Source: Paenarthrobacter ilicis
Lineage (GTDB): Bacteria; Actinomycetota; Actinomycetes; Actinomycetales; Micrococcaceae
Direction of reading: 5' to 3'
NCBI RefSeq assembly: GCF_016907545.1
Contig: NZ_JAFBCD010000001.1
Location: 2,294,001 to 2,358,000, forward strand
Length of the DNA stretch: 64,000 nt
The notes beneath the pieces were generated by a model, which made no database searches, was not told where the DNA came from, and worked only from the letters and a program-made list of their open reading frames with translations. Below are positions 41,312 to 50,518 of this stretch, piece after piece (position 1 is the stretch's first letter; each line of letters starts with the position of its first letter). The translations under genes were made by a program, and so were the position numbers.

Positions 41312-42849
41312 GCTGCCGACGCTGCTTGACGGAGGGCGAGCCCCTGTCCGATGTGGTCAGCCCCCGGCCTGTCCATCTGGTCCAGATCGGCCAGTGTCCA
41401 CGCCAGGCGAAGGACGCGGTCGTAGCCGCGTGCTGTCAGATTGCCGCGTTCCAGAGCAGTGTCCAGAATCCGGGTGGTCCCCGGTTCCAGACGGAACCCA
41501 CCACGCAGCACCCTCCCGGGGACCTGTGAATTTGTCTCAAGCCCCAACGGGGCCAGCCGCTCCAGCTGCACCGCCCGGGCACCCCTGACCCTTCGAGCAA
41601 CGGTTCCGGAGTCTTCTCCATCACCGCCGCTGCCGAAATCAGCCAACGACACCCGTTCCACATGGAGTTGAATGTCCACACGATCCAGCAAGGGGCCTGA
41701 GATCCTTCCCAGGTAGCGCCGGCGCAACATGGCCGTGCACGTACAGTCGGTTCCTTTGCCGGTCGCTTTGCCGCACGGACACGGATTGGCCGCCAGGATC
41801 AATTGGAAACGTGCAGGATAGGCCGCTGTTCCCGCGGCCCGGTGAATCACAAGCTCACCGCTTTCCAATGGTTGGCGGAGGGCATCGAGGACGCGCCGCT
41901 CAAACTCGGGGGCTTCGTCGAGGAACAGGACACCACGGTGGGCCCGCGACGCTGCTCCGGGCCGTGGCAATCCTGAGCCCCCGCCGATGACAGCTGCGGC
42001 CGTAGCGCTGTGGTGCGGATTCTCGAAGGGAGGCCGCCGGACCAAAGCAGACGTAGAGGCTTGGACCGCGGCCAACGAATGGATGGCCGTCACTTCCATG
42101 GCAGCCGTGTCCGTCAGATCCGGCAGAAGCCCCGGCATACGTTCGGCCAACATGGTCTTTCCCGCCCCCGGCGGTCCCATCAGAAGCATGTGGTGGCCTC
42201 CCGCGGCGGCCACTTCCAGGGCCCTGCGGGCTTCGCCCTGTCCGGAAACATCGCGAAGGTCCGGCGTGGGTGTGACGCCTGGTCCGCCGCCGTCATCACT
42301 GATGACCTCGGAGGGGTCATGGTCAAGTACCAGGTCCCGGGAATTCGCGCCGAAGTCCACTGCAAGCCGCGCAAGCGTCCTGTAGCCACGCACCTTCGCG
42401 CCGGGAACCAGGGACGCCTCGGCGTAGTTTGCCTCCGCCACCACGATGTCGGGAAACCCCGCTTTGACGGCAGCCATGACCGCCGGCAATACGCCCCTTA
42501 CCGGTCTGAGCCTGCCATCAAGGCCCAGCTCTGAAATGAAGACTGTTCTGCCCGTGGGATGAACGTCCTTGGCGGCACCGAGCACGGCCATGGCGATGGC
42601 GAGGTCGAATCCTGACCCGCGTTTGGGAAGTGATGCAGGTATCAGGTTGGCGGTGATCTTCCGTCGACTCAACGGCAACCCGGAATTTTGGGCAGCTGAA
42701 CGGATGCGCTCTTTCGCCTCGTTCAATGCGGCATCAGGAAGCCCCAGGATCACAAAATTTGGCAAAGTCTGGCCGATGTCCGCCTCCACCTCCACGATGA
42801 AGCCGTTCAGGCCAACCAATGCCATGCAGTAGGAGCGGCCCACTCCCAT
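41308..42849 (-). CDS. comM: YifB/ComM-family Mg-chelatase-like AAA+ ATPase
   Basis: Hexameric helicase-like ATPase that promotes branch migration of incoming DNA during transformation. The 513-residue protein starts MGVGRSYCMALVGLNG, the family form, with an N-terminal Lon-S16-like domain, a central AAA+ module with Walker A MGPPGAGKTMLAERM and Walker B GVLFLDEAPEF, and the C-terminal Mg-chelatase-related domain ending LAWTLADLDQMDRPG. ANPCPCG and CTAMLRRRYL give the family's Cys-containing insertion. ATG 42849 follows the yraN stop directly (TGAATG). Confidence 0.94.
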   Translation of the reverse strand: MGVGRSYCMALVGLNGFIVEVEADIGQTLPNFVILGLPDAALNEAKERIRSAAQNSGLPLSRRKITANLIPASLPKRGSGFDLAIAMAVLGAAKDVHPTGRTVFISELGLDGRLRPVRGVLPAVMAAVKAGFPDIVVAEANYAEASLVPGAKVRGYRTLARLAVDFGANSRDLVLDHDPSEVISDDGGGPGVTPTPDLRDVSGQGEARRALEVAAAGGHHMLLMGPPGAGKTMLAERMPGLLPDLTDTAAMEVTAIHSLAAVQASTSALVRRPPFENPHHSATAAAVIGGGSGLPRPGAASRAHRGVLFLDEAPEFERRVLDALRQPLESGELVIHRAAGTAAYPARFQLILAANPCPCGKATGKGTDCTCTAMLRRRYLGRISGPLLDRVDIQLHVERVSLADFGSGGDGEDSGTVARRVRGARAVQLERLAPLGLETNSQVPGRVLRGGFRLEPGTTRILDTALERGNLTARGYDRVLRLAWTLADLDQMDRPGADHIGQGLALRQAASAA

Positions 42850-43206
42850 TCAGCCCACACCTTGCAGGTGTTCCACCTGGGGCACGCTCCGGCCATCGGC
42901 AACGATACCCACCACGTCGATCCGTCGACGGACGGCACTAATGCCCCGGGCTGAGCACCAGGCACTGGCCAGACGGCCCAAGCGAGCAAGCTTGGCCGCA
43001 CCCACAGCTTCGAAGGGGTGCCCGTAGTCAAGCGACCTCCGGGTTTTTACCTCCGCAACAACCAGGACGTCGCCTTCGAACGCCACAATGTCGATCTCGC
43101 CGTCGGCGCATCTCCAATTGCGGTCCATGATCCGCATGCCCTGGTTTTCCAGGAATTCCGCGGCCAATGCCTCACCATCGTGGCCCAGCAGGTCTTTTGC
43201 TCTCAT
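42850..43206 (-). CDS. yraN: YraN family protein (UPF0102, putative endonuclease fold)
   Basis: A 118-residue protein with a PD-(D/E)XK-like nuclease fold. Glu in GEALAAEFLENQG, Asp in GEIDIVAFEGD and the Glu-x-Lys of VVAEVKTRR match the metal-site pattern; biochemical activity is unproven in the family. ATG 43206 with GGAGG 8 bases upstream is preferred over ATG 43212 and GTG 43215. It overlaps the comM start region by one stop/start junction and is transcribed with comM-dprA. Confidence 0.9.
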   Translation of the reverse strand: MRAKDLLGHDGEALAAEFLENQGMRIMDRNWRCADGEIDIVAFEGDVLVVAEVKTRRSLDYGHPFEAVGAAKLARLGRLASAWCSARGISAVRRRIDVVGIVADGRSVPQVEHLQGVG

Positions 43207-43317
43207 GACCATCACCTCCGCTACCAGCTTTCACGCTGGCCGGGGCAGGCGGCAGGAGCTTACGGGCCTATGTGGATAAACAGGGGTTTACGGCCCATGT
43301 GGAGGGACAGTGGGACC

Positions 43318-43662
43318 TCAGTTGCCCAGATCGCCGAGGTCACCCAGGCCGCCGTCTTTCGGCAAAGCCAGGTCTTCGCTGCGCGGGAGTTCCTCTACGT
43401 TGACGTCCTTGAAGGTGATCACCCTGACGTTCTTCACAAAACGGGCCGAGCGGTAGACGTCCCACACCCACGCGTCCTGGAGGGTGAGATCGAAGTACAC
43501 CTCGCCGTCCGCGCTCCGGGCCTGAAGGTCAACATGGTTCGCAAGATAAAAACGCCGTTCCGTCTCGACCACATAGCTGAACAGACCAACGACATCCCGG
43601 TATTCGCGGTAGAGCTGCAGCTCCATGTCGGTTTCATAGTTCTCAAGGTCTTCGGCACTCAT
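43318..43662 (-). CDS. DUF2469 family protein
   Basis: A 114-residue acidic protein of an actinobacterial family of unknown function always found near rnhB. Typical sequence: MSAEDLENYETDMELQLYRE, YVVETERRFYLANHVDL, DAWVWDVYRSARFVKNVRV and TFKDVNVEEL. ATG 43662 is the family start; the upstream open frame to 43785 is not. The C-terminal tail is Gly/Leu-repeat-like (GGLGDLGDLGN). It lies 92 bases after rnhB on the same strand. Confidence 0.93.
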   Translation of the reverse strand: MSAEDLENYETDMELQLYREYRDVVGLFSYVVETERRFYLANHVDLQARSADGEVYFDLTLQDAWVWDVYRSARFVKNVRVITFKDVNVEELPRSEDLALPKDGGLGDLGDLGN

Positions 43663-43754
43663 GGTTCCATCTTGCACCATGGTCCGGACGCAGCGCGCCA
43701 CGCAGGGGGCTGCGCGCCACACGACGGGACCGCGCGGCTCAGCGGACCCGACAA

Positions 43755-44477
43755 TCAGGGGATGGCGGGACCCGTGAGATTCCAACTGGTCCGGTGGTGG
43801 ATGCTGGGTCCTTGGATCCGGATGACATCCCGGTGCGAGGACGTGGCGTACCCCTTGTTCTCATTCCACCCGTAGGCCGGGGACCCGTCATGCAGATCCA
43901 CCATGATCCGGTCCCGGGCCACCTTGGCCAGGACACTGGCGGCGGCAACACTGAGGCACGTCATGTCCGCCTTGACCTTGGTGTGGACCGGCGCGTCGCA
44001 CGACGGGACCACGGGGGCCGTGTCGAAAAGGGACGCCTGGACCTCCGGGGAGAGCCAATTATGGCTGCCATCCAACAGGACGACGTCGGGCCGGGTTCCA
44101 CCCGCCAGGATGTCCAACCAGGCCCGGGTTCCGGCCAGCCTGAGCGCGGCGATGATGCCGATCCGGTCTATCTCCCCGGACGTGGCATGCCCTACCGCGC
44201 TGGCCACTGCCCACTGCCGGACCATGGGTTCCAGACGCTCGCGGTCCTCCGGCTTGAGCAATTTGCTGTCACGGACATCAGCCAACAGTGAATGGTCCTC
44301 AAGGTTGACCACGGCGATGCCCACGCTGACGGGCCCTGCCAAGGCGCCCCGTCCCACTTCATCCACCCCTGCAAGGAGGCGTACGCCCGGGGCAAGGAAT
44401 GAACGCTCATGGTCCAACGTGGGAAAGCCCAATGCTTTGGTCTTTCCACGGGTTTTGGACGTGGACGTAGCAGCCAT
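43755..44477 (-). CDS. rnhB: Ribonuclease HII
   Basis: Removes ribonucleotides and RNA primers from DNA. In 240 residues the acidic catalytic set is visible: Asp-Glu in [14 protein letters not shown], Asp in [11 protein letters not shown] and the downstream Asp in [26 protein letters not shown] is the second motif. An N-terminal basic extension of about 25 residues precedes the fold. ATG 44477 overlaps the lepB stop (TAATG), which couples translation of the two genes. Confidence 0.95.
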   Translation of the reverse strand: MAATSTSKTRGKTKALGFPTLDHERSFLAPGVRLLAGVDEVGRGALAGPVSVGIAVVNLEDHSLLADVRDSKLLKPEDRERLEPMVRQWAVASAVGHATSGEIDRIGIIAALRLAGTRAWLDILAGGTRPDVVLLDGSHNWLSPEVQASLFDTAPVVPSCDAPVHTKVKADMTCLSVAAASVLAKVARDRIMVDLHDGSPAYGWNENKGYATSSHRDVIRIQGPSIHHRTSWNLTGPAIP

Positions 44478-45244
44478 TACTTCGCCGGGGTCCCTTGGGG
44501 AACGTTACGGAAGACGTCCGAGTGGTTGTCCAGAATGGTCCAGCGGGATATGGGCCACGCGATGACCGTCGCTTTACCTTCTACGTCCTCAATATTGATG
44601 AAGCCGCCGTTGACGTCCTGATGCAGCCGGGAATCGGCCGAATGGTTACGGTTGTCGCCCATGACCCAGACCTTGCCTGCGGGGACAACCACATCGAAGG
44701 CATCGGGCCGCGGCGTTTCAGCCGGATTGATATACGTTTCTTCCAGCGGAACGCCGTTGACACTGACACGCCCTTGGGCATCGCAGCAGCTGACGTGATC
44801 GCCGGGCAGCCCAATGACCCGCTTGACCAGGTGTTGATCGGTTTGGTCAGCCATCAGCCCAACGAATTCCAAGCTGTCCCCCACCCAATCCAAGGGACCA
44901 GCGGGCTTCTCGGGTACGGGTTCCAACCAGGCCTGGGTGTCCTTGAACACCACCACGTCACCGCGGGACAAATCGAAGGGTCCCGGCACCAGAAGATTGA
45001 TGAAGATGCGGTCATTGACGTCCAGGGTGCTTTCCATGGACTCGGACGGGATGTAGAACGCCCGGAACAGGAAAGTCTTGAGCAGGAAGGACAGCACCAG
45101 GGCGATGGCCACCACTGTGGCTATCTCCTTGACCCACACCATCAACGGGTTCTTGTGGGGCTTGCCGGCGGTCGTCGCCGTTCCGTCCTGGAGCCGGGCG
45201 TCGTCGTCGTGCCGCTCGGAATTCCCGGGAGCTTTATCCGGCAT
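44477..45244 (-). CDS. lepB: Signal peptidase I
   Basis: Membrane endopeptidase that removes signal peptides from exported proteins. The 255-residue protein has a cytoplasmic acidic N-terminus (about 1-35), one transmembrane helix (about 37-60) and the catalytic domain. Ser is in [10 protein letters not shown], Lys in [12 protein letters not shown], and [12 protein letters not shown] is box [16 protein letters not shown] stretch separates the Lys from box D. ATG 45244 directly follows the stop of the second lepB, so the tandem pair forms a coupled unit. Confidence 0.94.
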   Translation of the reverse strand: MPDKAPGNSERHDDDARLQDGTATTAGKPHKNPLMVWVKEIATVVAIALVLSFLLKTFLFRAFYIPSESMESTLDVNDRIFINLLVPGPFDLSRGDVVVFKDTQAWLEPVPEKPAGPLDWVGDSLEFVGLMADQTDQHLVKRVIGLPGDHVSCCDAQGRVSVNGVPLEETYINPAETPRPDAFDVVVPAGKVWVMGDNRNHSADSRLHQDVNGGFINIEDVEGKATVIAWPISRWTILDNHSDVFRNVPQGTPAK

Positions 45245-45922
45245 TTACTGTCCGTCCTTCAAAGGTGTTCCGACCTGCGCAGAGCGAGGTATCCCTGCAA
45301 ATCTATCAAGTGGCCAGATGATCTGGACCGGTCGCCCAATAACGCGCTCCACCGGGACCATGCCTCCGCCGGGAGCGCCCAGCAACCCTCGGGAATCCGC
45401 TGAGCGCGAGCGGTGGTCGCCCATCAGCCACAAGCGGCCGTCGGGCACGACGACGTCGAACTTCTGCCTGCTGGGTTGGTCCCCCGGGTACAGATAGGGT
45501 TCCTCAAGAGCCTGACCGTTCACTGTGAGCAGCCCCTGCGCATCGCAGCACATGACGTGGTCCCCCGCGACGCCAATAACCCGTTTGACGTAGGTTGTAT
45601 CGCTGCCGGTGAGCCCAAACCACTGGCTCGCCGCCGCTGCGGCATCGACGAAGGGCCCCTTGCCGCTGTTCAATGGCGCAAAGGAACCGCGGCCATCAAA
45701 CACCACAACATCACCGCGGGCTATGGGCTCGCCGGCAAATGCCGTCCGCGAGACCAGGATCCTGTCACCGGTTCCCAGGAGTGGCTCCATGGACTCTGAC
45801 GGGATGAAGTACACGTCAAGCCATAGGGAGCGGACAAGGCCACTGATGCCGACGGCCAGGATGAGGGCGAGCAAAACAAAACGCCAGCCCTGTTTTCGGG
45901 GCTGGCGTTCTGTTGTGTCCAT
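45245..45922 (-). CDS. lepB: Signal peptidase I, second tandem copy
   Basis: A 225-residue paralogue of the downstream signal peptidase. One N-terminal transmembrane segment (about 10-35), then catalytic Ser in YFIPSESMEPLLG, Lys in TYVKRVIGVAGDHV and box D/E MGDHRSRSADSRG (His replaces Asn of MGDNR). Like its neighbour it contains CCDAQG, showing the two arose by duplication. Start MDTTERQPRKQGW at 45922 with AGGGA upstream; longer frames have no support. Lies between rplS and the other lepB. Confidence 0.92.
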   Translation of the reverse strand: MDTTERQPRKQGWRFVLLALILAVGISGLVRSLWLDVYFIPSESMEPLLGTGDRILVSRTAFAGEPIARGDVVVFDGRGSFAPLNSGKGPFVDAAAAASQWFGLTGSDTTYVKRVIGVAGDHVMCCDAQGLLTVNGQALEEPYLYPGDQPSRQKFDVVVPDGRLWLMGDHRSRSADSRGLLGAPGGGMVPVERVIGRPVQIIWPLDRFAGIPRSAQVGTPLKDGQ

Positions 45923-46001
45923 GACTCGTATCCCTGGTGCGTTGCGGATTGCTCCGGAACACCGGGCACGAATCCTGGACCCGTTGCGAAAGCTACGGGA
46001 C

Positions 46002-46355
46002 TTACTTGACGAAGTCGCGCTTTTCCTTGATCTTCGCAGCCTTACCGCGCAGTGCGCGCATGTAGTAAAGCTTGGCGCGGCGGACGTCACCCTTGGTGAC
46101 GACCTCGATCTTGTCGATGATCGGGGAGTGTACCGGGAAGGTACGCTCTACGCCGACGCCGAAGGAGACCTTGCGAACGGTGAAGGTTTCGCGAACGCCG
46201 TCACCCTGGCGGCCCAGGACGAAGCCCTGGAATACCTGGACACGGGAGTTCTTGCCTTCGATGATGTTGACGTGAACCTTGAGGGTGTCACCCGCGCGGA
46301 ACTCAGGAACATCGTTACGCAGCGATGCTGCATCTACGCTATCGAGGATATGCAT
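46002..46355 (-). CDS. rplS: 50S ribosomal protein L19
   Basis: A 117-residue large-subunit protein at the subunit interface. Canonical sequence: [66 protein letters not shown] and [20 protein letters not shown] 46355 is the family start. Separated from trmD by 265 bases, so it probably has its own promoter. That gap holds only a weak inverted repeat (GGCTGA / TCAGCC, near 46503-46531). Confidence 0.97.
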   Translation of the reverse strand: MHILDSVDAASLRNDVPEFRAGDTLKVHVNIIEGKNSRVQVFQGFVLGRQGDGVRETFTVRKVSFGVGVERTFPVHSPIIDKIEVVTKGDVRRAKLYYMRALRGKAAKIKEKRDFVK

Positions 46356-46620
46356 TAATCCACTCCTGGTGAACGCCACAGGTCATTCACTTTGGGTTAC
46401 GGCGGGCAAGCCCGGGCAGCCTAAGCGCACCGGAAATTACCGCCGAAGTTTTCTTTGTGCCCAGTGACGCCACTGATTGGCATCGCCGGGTTGCCTCACT
46501 GTTGGCTGAACTCCCCCTGTGGCAGGTGTCAGCCCAGTAGACACAAGGGTTAATTCTGCCATATGGGGAGGCGTACGGCCAAGTGCGCGAACTGCCAACG
46601 CCCGACGGCGGCGCAAGGCG

Positions 46621-47421
46621 TCAGCCCTGCAGGTCACCGGCCGGCCGCGCACGCAAGCGACCATCCACGACGTCGTAGCCCAGTTCCCCCAAGGCGTTGC
46701 GGTCGGCGCGGGTCAGGGAACCGGCGTCGAAGTCCTCCATTAGGTCCGGGCGCCGTTCTGCGGTGCGGCGGAATTGCTCGTGCCGGCGCCATTGGGCGAT
46801 TTTGCCGTGGTTGCCACTGAGGAGGACATCGGGAACCTGGTGGTCCCGCCAGGACGACGGCTTGGTGTAGACCGGGTACTCCAACAAGCCGTCCGAGTGG
46901 GACTCCTCAATGAGGGACTCAGGGTTGCCGACGACTCCCGGAAGGAGACGGCCGACTGCTTCCACCATGGCCAGAACGGCCACCTCACCGCCGTTGAGGA
47001 CATAGTCCCCCAGGCTGACGGGCCGGACAGTGAAATGGTCCTTGGCCCAGTCGATGACCCGCTCGTCGATGCCTTCATACCGCCCGCAGGCGAAGACAAG
47101 CTGATCCTCTTCTGCAAGCTCGTAGGCCAAGGCCTGGTTGAACCTCTCCCCCGCAGGCGAAGGCACAATCAGTACGGGCTTCTTGTCCCCGGCGGCTCCC
47201 GCCACGGACTCCAGCGCCTGGGCCCACGGCTCAGGCTTCATCACCATACCCGCCCCTCCGCCATAAGGAGTGTCGTCCACCGTGCGGTGCCTGTCGGTGG
47301 TGAAACTGCGGAGGTCATGGACGTTCAGCTGCAGCAGGCCATCCTGCCGGGCCTTACCAATGAGGGACAGTTCCAAGGGCGCCAGATATTCCGGGAAGAT
47401 ACTGACAACATCGATGCGCAT
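46621..47421 (-). CDS. trmD: tRNA (guanine-N1)-methyltransferase
   Basis: Methylates G37 of tRNAs with SAM, preventing frameshifting. The 266-residue protein has the SPOUT knot: [16 protein letters not shown] (catalytic loop with Asp) and [20 protein letters not shown] (SAM-binding knot). The N-terminus [13 protein letters not shown] is typical. ATG 47421 abuts the rimM stop (TGAATG). Transcribed with rimM in the conserved order. Confidence 0.96.
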   Translation of the reverse strand: MRIDVVSIFPEYLAPLELSLIGKARQDGLLQLNVHDLRSFTTDRHRTVDDTPYGGGAGMVMKPEPWAQALESVAGAAGDKKPVLIVPSPAGERFNQALAYELAEEDQLVFACGRYEGIDERVIDWAKDHFTVRPVSLGDYVLNGGEVAVLAMVEAVGRLLPGVVGNPESLIEESHSDGLLEYPVYTKPSSWRDHQVPDVLLSGNHGKIAQWRRHEQFRRTAERRPDLMEDFDAGSLTRADRNALGELGYDVVDGRLRARPAGDLQG

Positions 47422-47976
47422 TCAGGCATCATCCCCGGTGTCACCCTCAGGTTCCTCCGAGGAAGCGCTGTTGATCTCGAAGAGCCCCTCAGGCGGGGTC
47501 ACCAGAATGTAGCCGTCCTCAATGTTGACCTCGGGAACGATCTCATCCACGAACGGTATGAGGATCTCCTTGCCGTCGGCCGAGGTGACGGTCAGGAGGT
47601 CCTGCACCGGGAGGGTGGTGAGGGCAGTGACCTTCCCTACCACCTGCGTACCGACGCGGGCTTCCAGGCCCACGAGCTCGTGCTCGTACCAGCCCTCGTC
47701 GTCATCCTCATCGTCGAGTTCTTCTGTTTCGATGAAGAGCTTGGCGCCACGGACGGCTTCCGCTGCATTACGGTCGGCCACTTCCTCGAAGCCCAACAAC
47801 AGTATGTCCTTGTTCCACCGCGCGCTGCGAATGGTCAGCGGGCCGGAGGAAGCCGGCTCCACCACGAACTCAGTACCTGCTACAAAGCGTTCCGCGGGAG
47901 CATCCGTCAGTACCTGCACGGTTACTTCACCCCTGATGCCGTGGGGTTTACCGATCCGGGCCACCTGAAGCTGCAT
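47422..47976 (-). CDS. rimM: Ribosome maturation factor RimM
   Basis: Binds S19 and assists 30S head assembly. The 184-residue protein has the family N-terminus VARIGKPHGIRGEVTVQVLT, then an acidic linker (about 75-105) and the C-terminal PRC barrel (VGKVTALTTLPVQDLLTV, EILIPFVDEIVPEVNI). The tail is acidic. The upstream khpA gene is set off by a hairpin terminator, so rimM-trmD may be transcribed from read-through or a separate promoter. Confidence 0.95.
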   Translation of the reverse strand: MQLQVARIGKPHGIRGEVTVQVLTDAPAERFVAGTEFVVEPASSGPLTIRSARWNKDILLLGFEEVADRNAAEAVRGAKLFIETEELDDEDDDEGWYEHELVGLEARVGTQVVGKVTALTTLPVQDLLTVTSADGKEILIPFVDEIVPEVNIEDGYILVTPPEGLFEINSASSEEPEGDTGDDA

Positions 47977-48040
47977 GGATTCCTCTGAATTTCTGTTCTG
48001 CCGGCCGCCGGGCGGGCGCGGTAATGAATGGGGATAAAGC

Positions 48041-48080
48041 AGTCCGGCCCCTCCACCATATTCGGTGAAGGGGCCGGACT
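48041..48080 (-). terminator. Hairpin between khpA and rimM
   Basis: A 17 bp stem AGTCCGGCCCCTTCACC / GGTGGAGGGGCCGGACT (one mismatch) with a 6-base loop, followed on the minus strand by GCTTTATCC. It lies 22 bases after the khpA stop and may attenuate read-through into rimM-trmD. Confidence 0.75.
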
Positions 48081-48101
48081 TAAGACAAGAATTGCTGAGC
48101 G

Positions 48102-48344
48102 CTACCGGCGACGGTCGGTGTCGACGACGTCGACCCTGACCTGCTCGCCGCCCGCCAAGGCCGCAACTACTGTTCGCAAGGAGCGTGCAGTGCGTCCCTG
48201 ACGACCGATAACACGGCCGAGGTCCTCTTGGTGAACGCGCACCTCGAGGGATTCCCCGCGGCGGTTGTTCTTTGCGCTGACCTTGACATCCTCAGGGCTG
48301 TCAACGATCCCGCGAACCAGGTGCTCGAGCGCTTCTGCCAGCAA
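48102..48344 (-). CDS. khpA: KH-domain RNA-binding protein KhpA
   Basis: A small RNA-binding protein of 80 residues implicated with KhpB in RNA regulation. The KH fold has the G-x2-G loop in GRVIGRQGRTARSLRTVV. The family's start (LLAEALEHLVRGIV) is matched by a TTG at 48344, one base after the rpsP stop, so it is likely translated by coupling. Other starts inside rpsP would add non-family residues. The C-terminus VDVVDTDRRR is basic. Confidence 0.88.
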   Translation of the reverse strand: MLAEALEHLVRGIVDSPEDVKVSAKNNRRGESLEVRVHQEDLGRVIGRQGRTARSLRTVVAALAGGEQVRVDVVDTDRRR

Positions 48345-48345
48345 C

Positions 48346-48768
48346 TTACTCAGCCTCGGTGGTCTCTGCTTCAGCTTCAGCGGGAGCCTCATCGGCGTCC
48401 GACTGCTTGGCCTTCTTGGTGATGGCTTCCGGAATGATGACGGAACCCTTCTCCGGGGCTACGAAGGCTTCCTTCGGAGCTTTGGTCTTCAGGGTGCCTT
48501 CCTGGCCCGGCAGGCCCTTGAACTTCTGCCAGTCACCGGTGATCTTGAGGATCGCAGCAACCTGCTCAGTGGGCTGGGCGCCAACGGAGAGCCAGTACTG
48601 GGCACGCTCGGAAGCGACCTCGATGTACGACGGTTCTTCGGTGGGGTGGTACTTGCCGATTTCTTCAATGGCACGGCCATCGCGCTTGGCGCGGGCATCC
48701 ATGACGACGATGCGGTAGTACGGTGCGCGCATCTTACCGAAGCGCTTAAGGCGAATCTTTACGGCCAC
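48346..48768 (-). CDS. rpsP: 30S ribosomal protein S16
   Basis: A 140-residue small-subunit assembly protein. The first about 80 residues are canonical ([56 protein letters not shown]). A C-terminal extension of about 55 residues rich in Lys then Ala/Glu ([22 protein letters not shown]) is actinobacterial. GTG 48768 with AGGAGTG 11 bases upstream; the open frame to 48924 is not part of the family. Confidence 0.96.
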   Translation of the reverse strand: MAVKIRLKRFGKMRAPYYRIVVMDARAKRDGRAIEEIGKYHPTEEPSYIEVASERAQYWLSVGAQPTEQVAAILKITGDWQKFKGLPGQEGTLKTKAPKEAFVAPEKGSVIIPEAITKKAKQSDADEAPAEAEAETTEAE

Positions 48769-49002
48769 TTTTGTGGTCACTCCTGTTTCTGAAACGGGGT
48801 TGAACCCGACGTTCTGCACCCGTGGGGCGGGCCATACTGGACGGTTCGAAGGACAAGATGCGGACACGGAGAGAGGGGCCGTACCGATCGAGTACCTGTC
48901 TATTGTGCCAGATACCCGTGGCAATTACGACTCACGCGCCGTAACCCGGCGTGTTTTACCCCACACGGGCCTGCACAAGCGGCGCGCGGGGCGGCCGTCC
49001 CC

Positions 49003-49440
49003 CTACTCGGACCAGACGTACAGCCCAGCCTTGTCCGCTTTTTCCACATCAGTTGCCAAGGCGGCCAGCTGCTGCACCAATTGCCGCGCGGCAGCGGAAT
49101 CGAAGGGCATGTCATCCTGCTGCGCCCAAGCCGCGGCTACATCATCCAGGACGTTGCCGTCGCCTTCACTTTCGTAGGTCAGCAACTCAGCAAGGGCGCG
49201 GACCATGGCCTCGGGAACGCCAAGGAGGGAATCACTGGTGACATCAACCAGCGCCAGCTCGTAGTCGGCCCCCGACGCGTGGACGGCCTGGCCGGCAAGA
49301 TCGCCCAGCTGCTCCACTTCGTAGTCGGTGACACCTTCGATGCGGACTGCGGGGCCGGAAACCCCGGCCCCCTTCTCCAGGGCAGCTGCCCGCTTGAGCG
49401 CTTCATTGTGGGTGGCAACAAAAATTTCGGCAAAGCCCAT
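49003..49440 (-). CDS. Hypothetical protein
   Basis: A 145-residue acidic protein I do not recognise. It begins MGFAEIFVATHNEALKRAAA, has EGVTDYEVEQLGDLAG and ELALVDVTSDSLLGVP in the middle, and ends in a helical part (RQLVQQLAALATDVEKAD). No Cys, no membrane segment, no signal peptide. ATG 49440 follows a Shine-Dalgarno-poor region. Codon use is normal. Located between rpsP and a VOC-domain gene on the same strand, 131 bases from the latter. The sequence suggests a small single-domain cytoplasmic protein, function unknown. Confidence 0.65.
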   Translation of the reverse strand: MGFAEIFVATHNEALKRAAALEKGAGVSGPAVRIEGVTDYEVEQLGDLAGQAVHASGADYELALVDVTSDSLLGVPEAMVRALAELLTYESEGDGNVLDDVAAAWAQQDDMPFDSAAARQLVQQLAALATDVEKADKAGLYVWSE

Positions 49441-49570
49441 GGAGACTACTCTCAATCCTTCGTGCTGACGGGGCGGCGGCGCGGCACCAGTGGATGGACG
49501 CCGTCCAAATCCAGCCTAATGCAGCGGCAGCCGTGAGGGGTGTCGGCCCAAGGGCAGAAGCACCGAACCT

Positions 49571-50443
49571 TTAGCGGACGGCCACCCGGAGTTTGTTCTT
49601 CCACGGGTCATCAAATCGGAGTTCAAGCCCCGTGTGGTGGCTGGCAACCCCTGCCACCTTCAACCGGTCAGCCAACTGGGCAACGTCCTCGGAGGACGGC
49701 ACCTCGATCAGGACTTCCCCCAGGCCCAGGGTGTCGCGGCGGGGGCCGGCGCCCCGGCTGTTCCACACATTCATCGCCATGTGGTGGTGATAGCCGCCGG
49801 CAGAGACAAACAGGGCCTGGCCATGCCATCCCGCAGTCCGCTCAAATCCAAGGGTCCCCACGTAGAAGTCACTGGCGGTCTGGACGTCTCCCACCTGCAG
49901 GTGAACGTGCCCGACGCCGGCTGCGGACTCCCGCTGGCCCGTTACGGCTGCTTCACTCAGGTGCTGCTGAAGGTAGCGCTGCGGAGGAAGCGCCACATTG
50001 TCCATGACAACCGTCCCGCCGTCCCATTGCCACTGGCTACGAGGCTTGTCGTAGTAGAGCTCGATGCCATTGCCTTCAGGATCGGTGAAGTAGAAAGCCT
50101 CGCTGACCAGGTGGTCGGCGCTGCCGGCAAAAGCGCGGGGTTCGAATTCGGCAGCCGTGGCAACGGTTGCGGCCAGCGAAGGCTGGTCCTCGAAGAGAAT
50201 CGCAGTGTGGAACAGCCCGGCTTCTCCCCGACCGGGAACCTGGAGTCCTGCTGCGGGCGCCAAGTGAACCAGGGGCTTGCCGACGCGGCCAAGATACAGG
50301 CCGCCGTCCTGCTCAGCCACGACGTCCAGGCCGAGGGCCTGCTGGTAGTAGTCGTTCATGGTCTTCATGTCGCCAACCTTGAGCATCACGGTGCCCATGG
50401 TCAGTTCGGCAGGAAGGAGATCCTGTTTTGGTGTCGCTTTCAT
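49571..50443 (-). CDS. VOC-superfamily protein, CatE-like extradiol dioxygenase fold
   Basis: A 290-residue protein with two vicinal-oxygen-chelate modules (about 15-140 and 165-285), like catechol-2,3-dioxygenases of the CatE/YfiE group. Metal-ligand candidates: FHTAILFED in the first module, GHVHLQVGD, YHHHMAMNVWNSRG and GLGEVLIEVPS in the second. FYFTDPEGNGIELYYDKPR is the conserved strand of module 1. The substrate is not readable from sequence. ATG 50443 has AGGAG 7 bases upstream. Adjacent to an amidohydrolase gene, 75 bases away. Confidence 0.8.
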   Translation of the reverse strand: MKATPKQDLLPAELTMGTVMLKVGDMKTMNDYYQQALGLDVVAEQDGGLYLGRVGKPLVHLAPAAGLQVPGRGEAGLFHTAILFEDQPSLAATVATAAEFEPRAFAGSADHLVSEAFYFTDPEGNGIELYYDKPRSQWQWDGGTVVMDNVALPPQRYLQQHLSEAAVTGQRESAAGVGHVHLQVGDVQTASDFYVGTLGFERTAGWHGQALFVSAGGYHHHMAMNVWNSRGAGPRRDTLGLGEVLIEVPSSEDVAQLADRLKVAGVASHHTGLELRFDDPWKNKLRVAVR

Positions 50444-50518
50444 GTGAAACTCCTGGTTCTGATGCCGCCGGTTCGACATCATCTACCCTTATAAATTACT
50501 TGAAGCTTCAATTTATTC

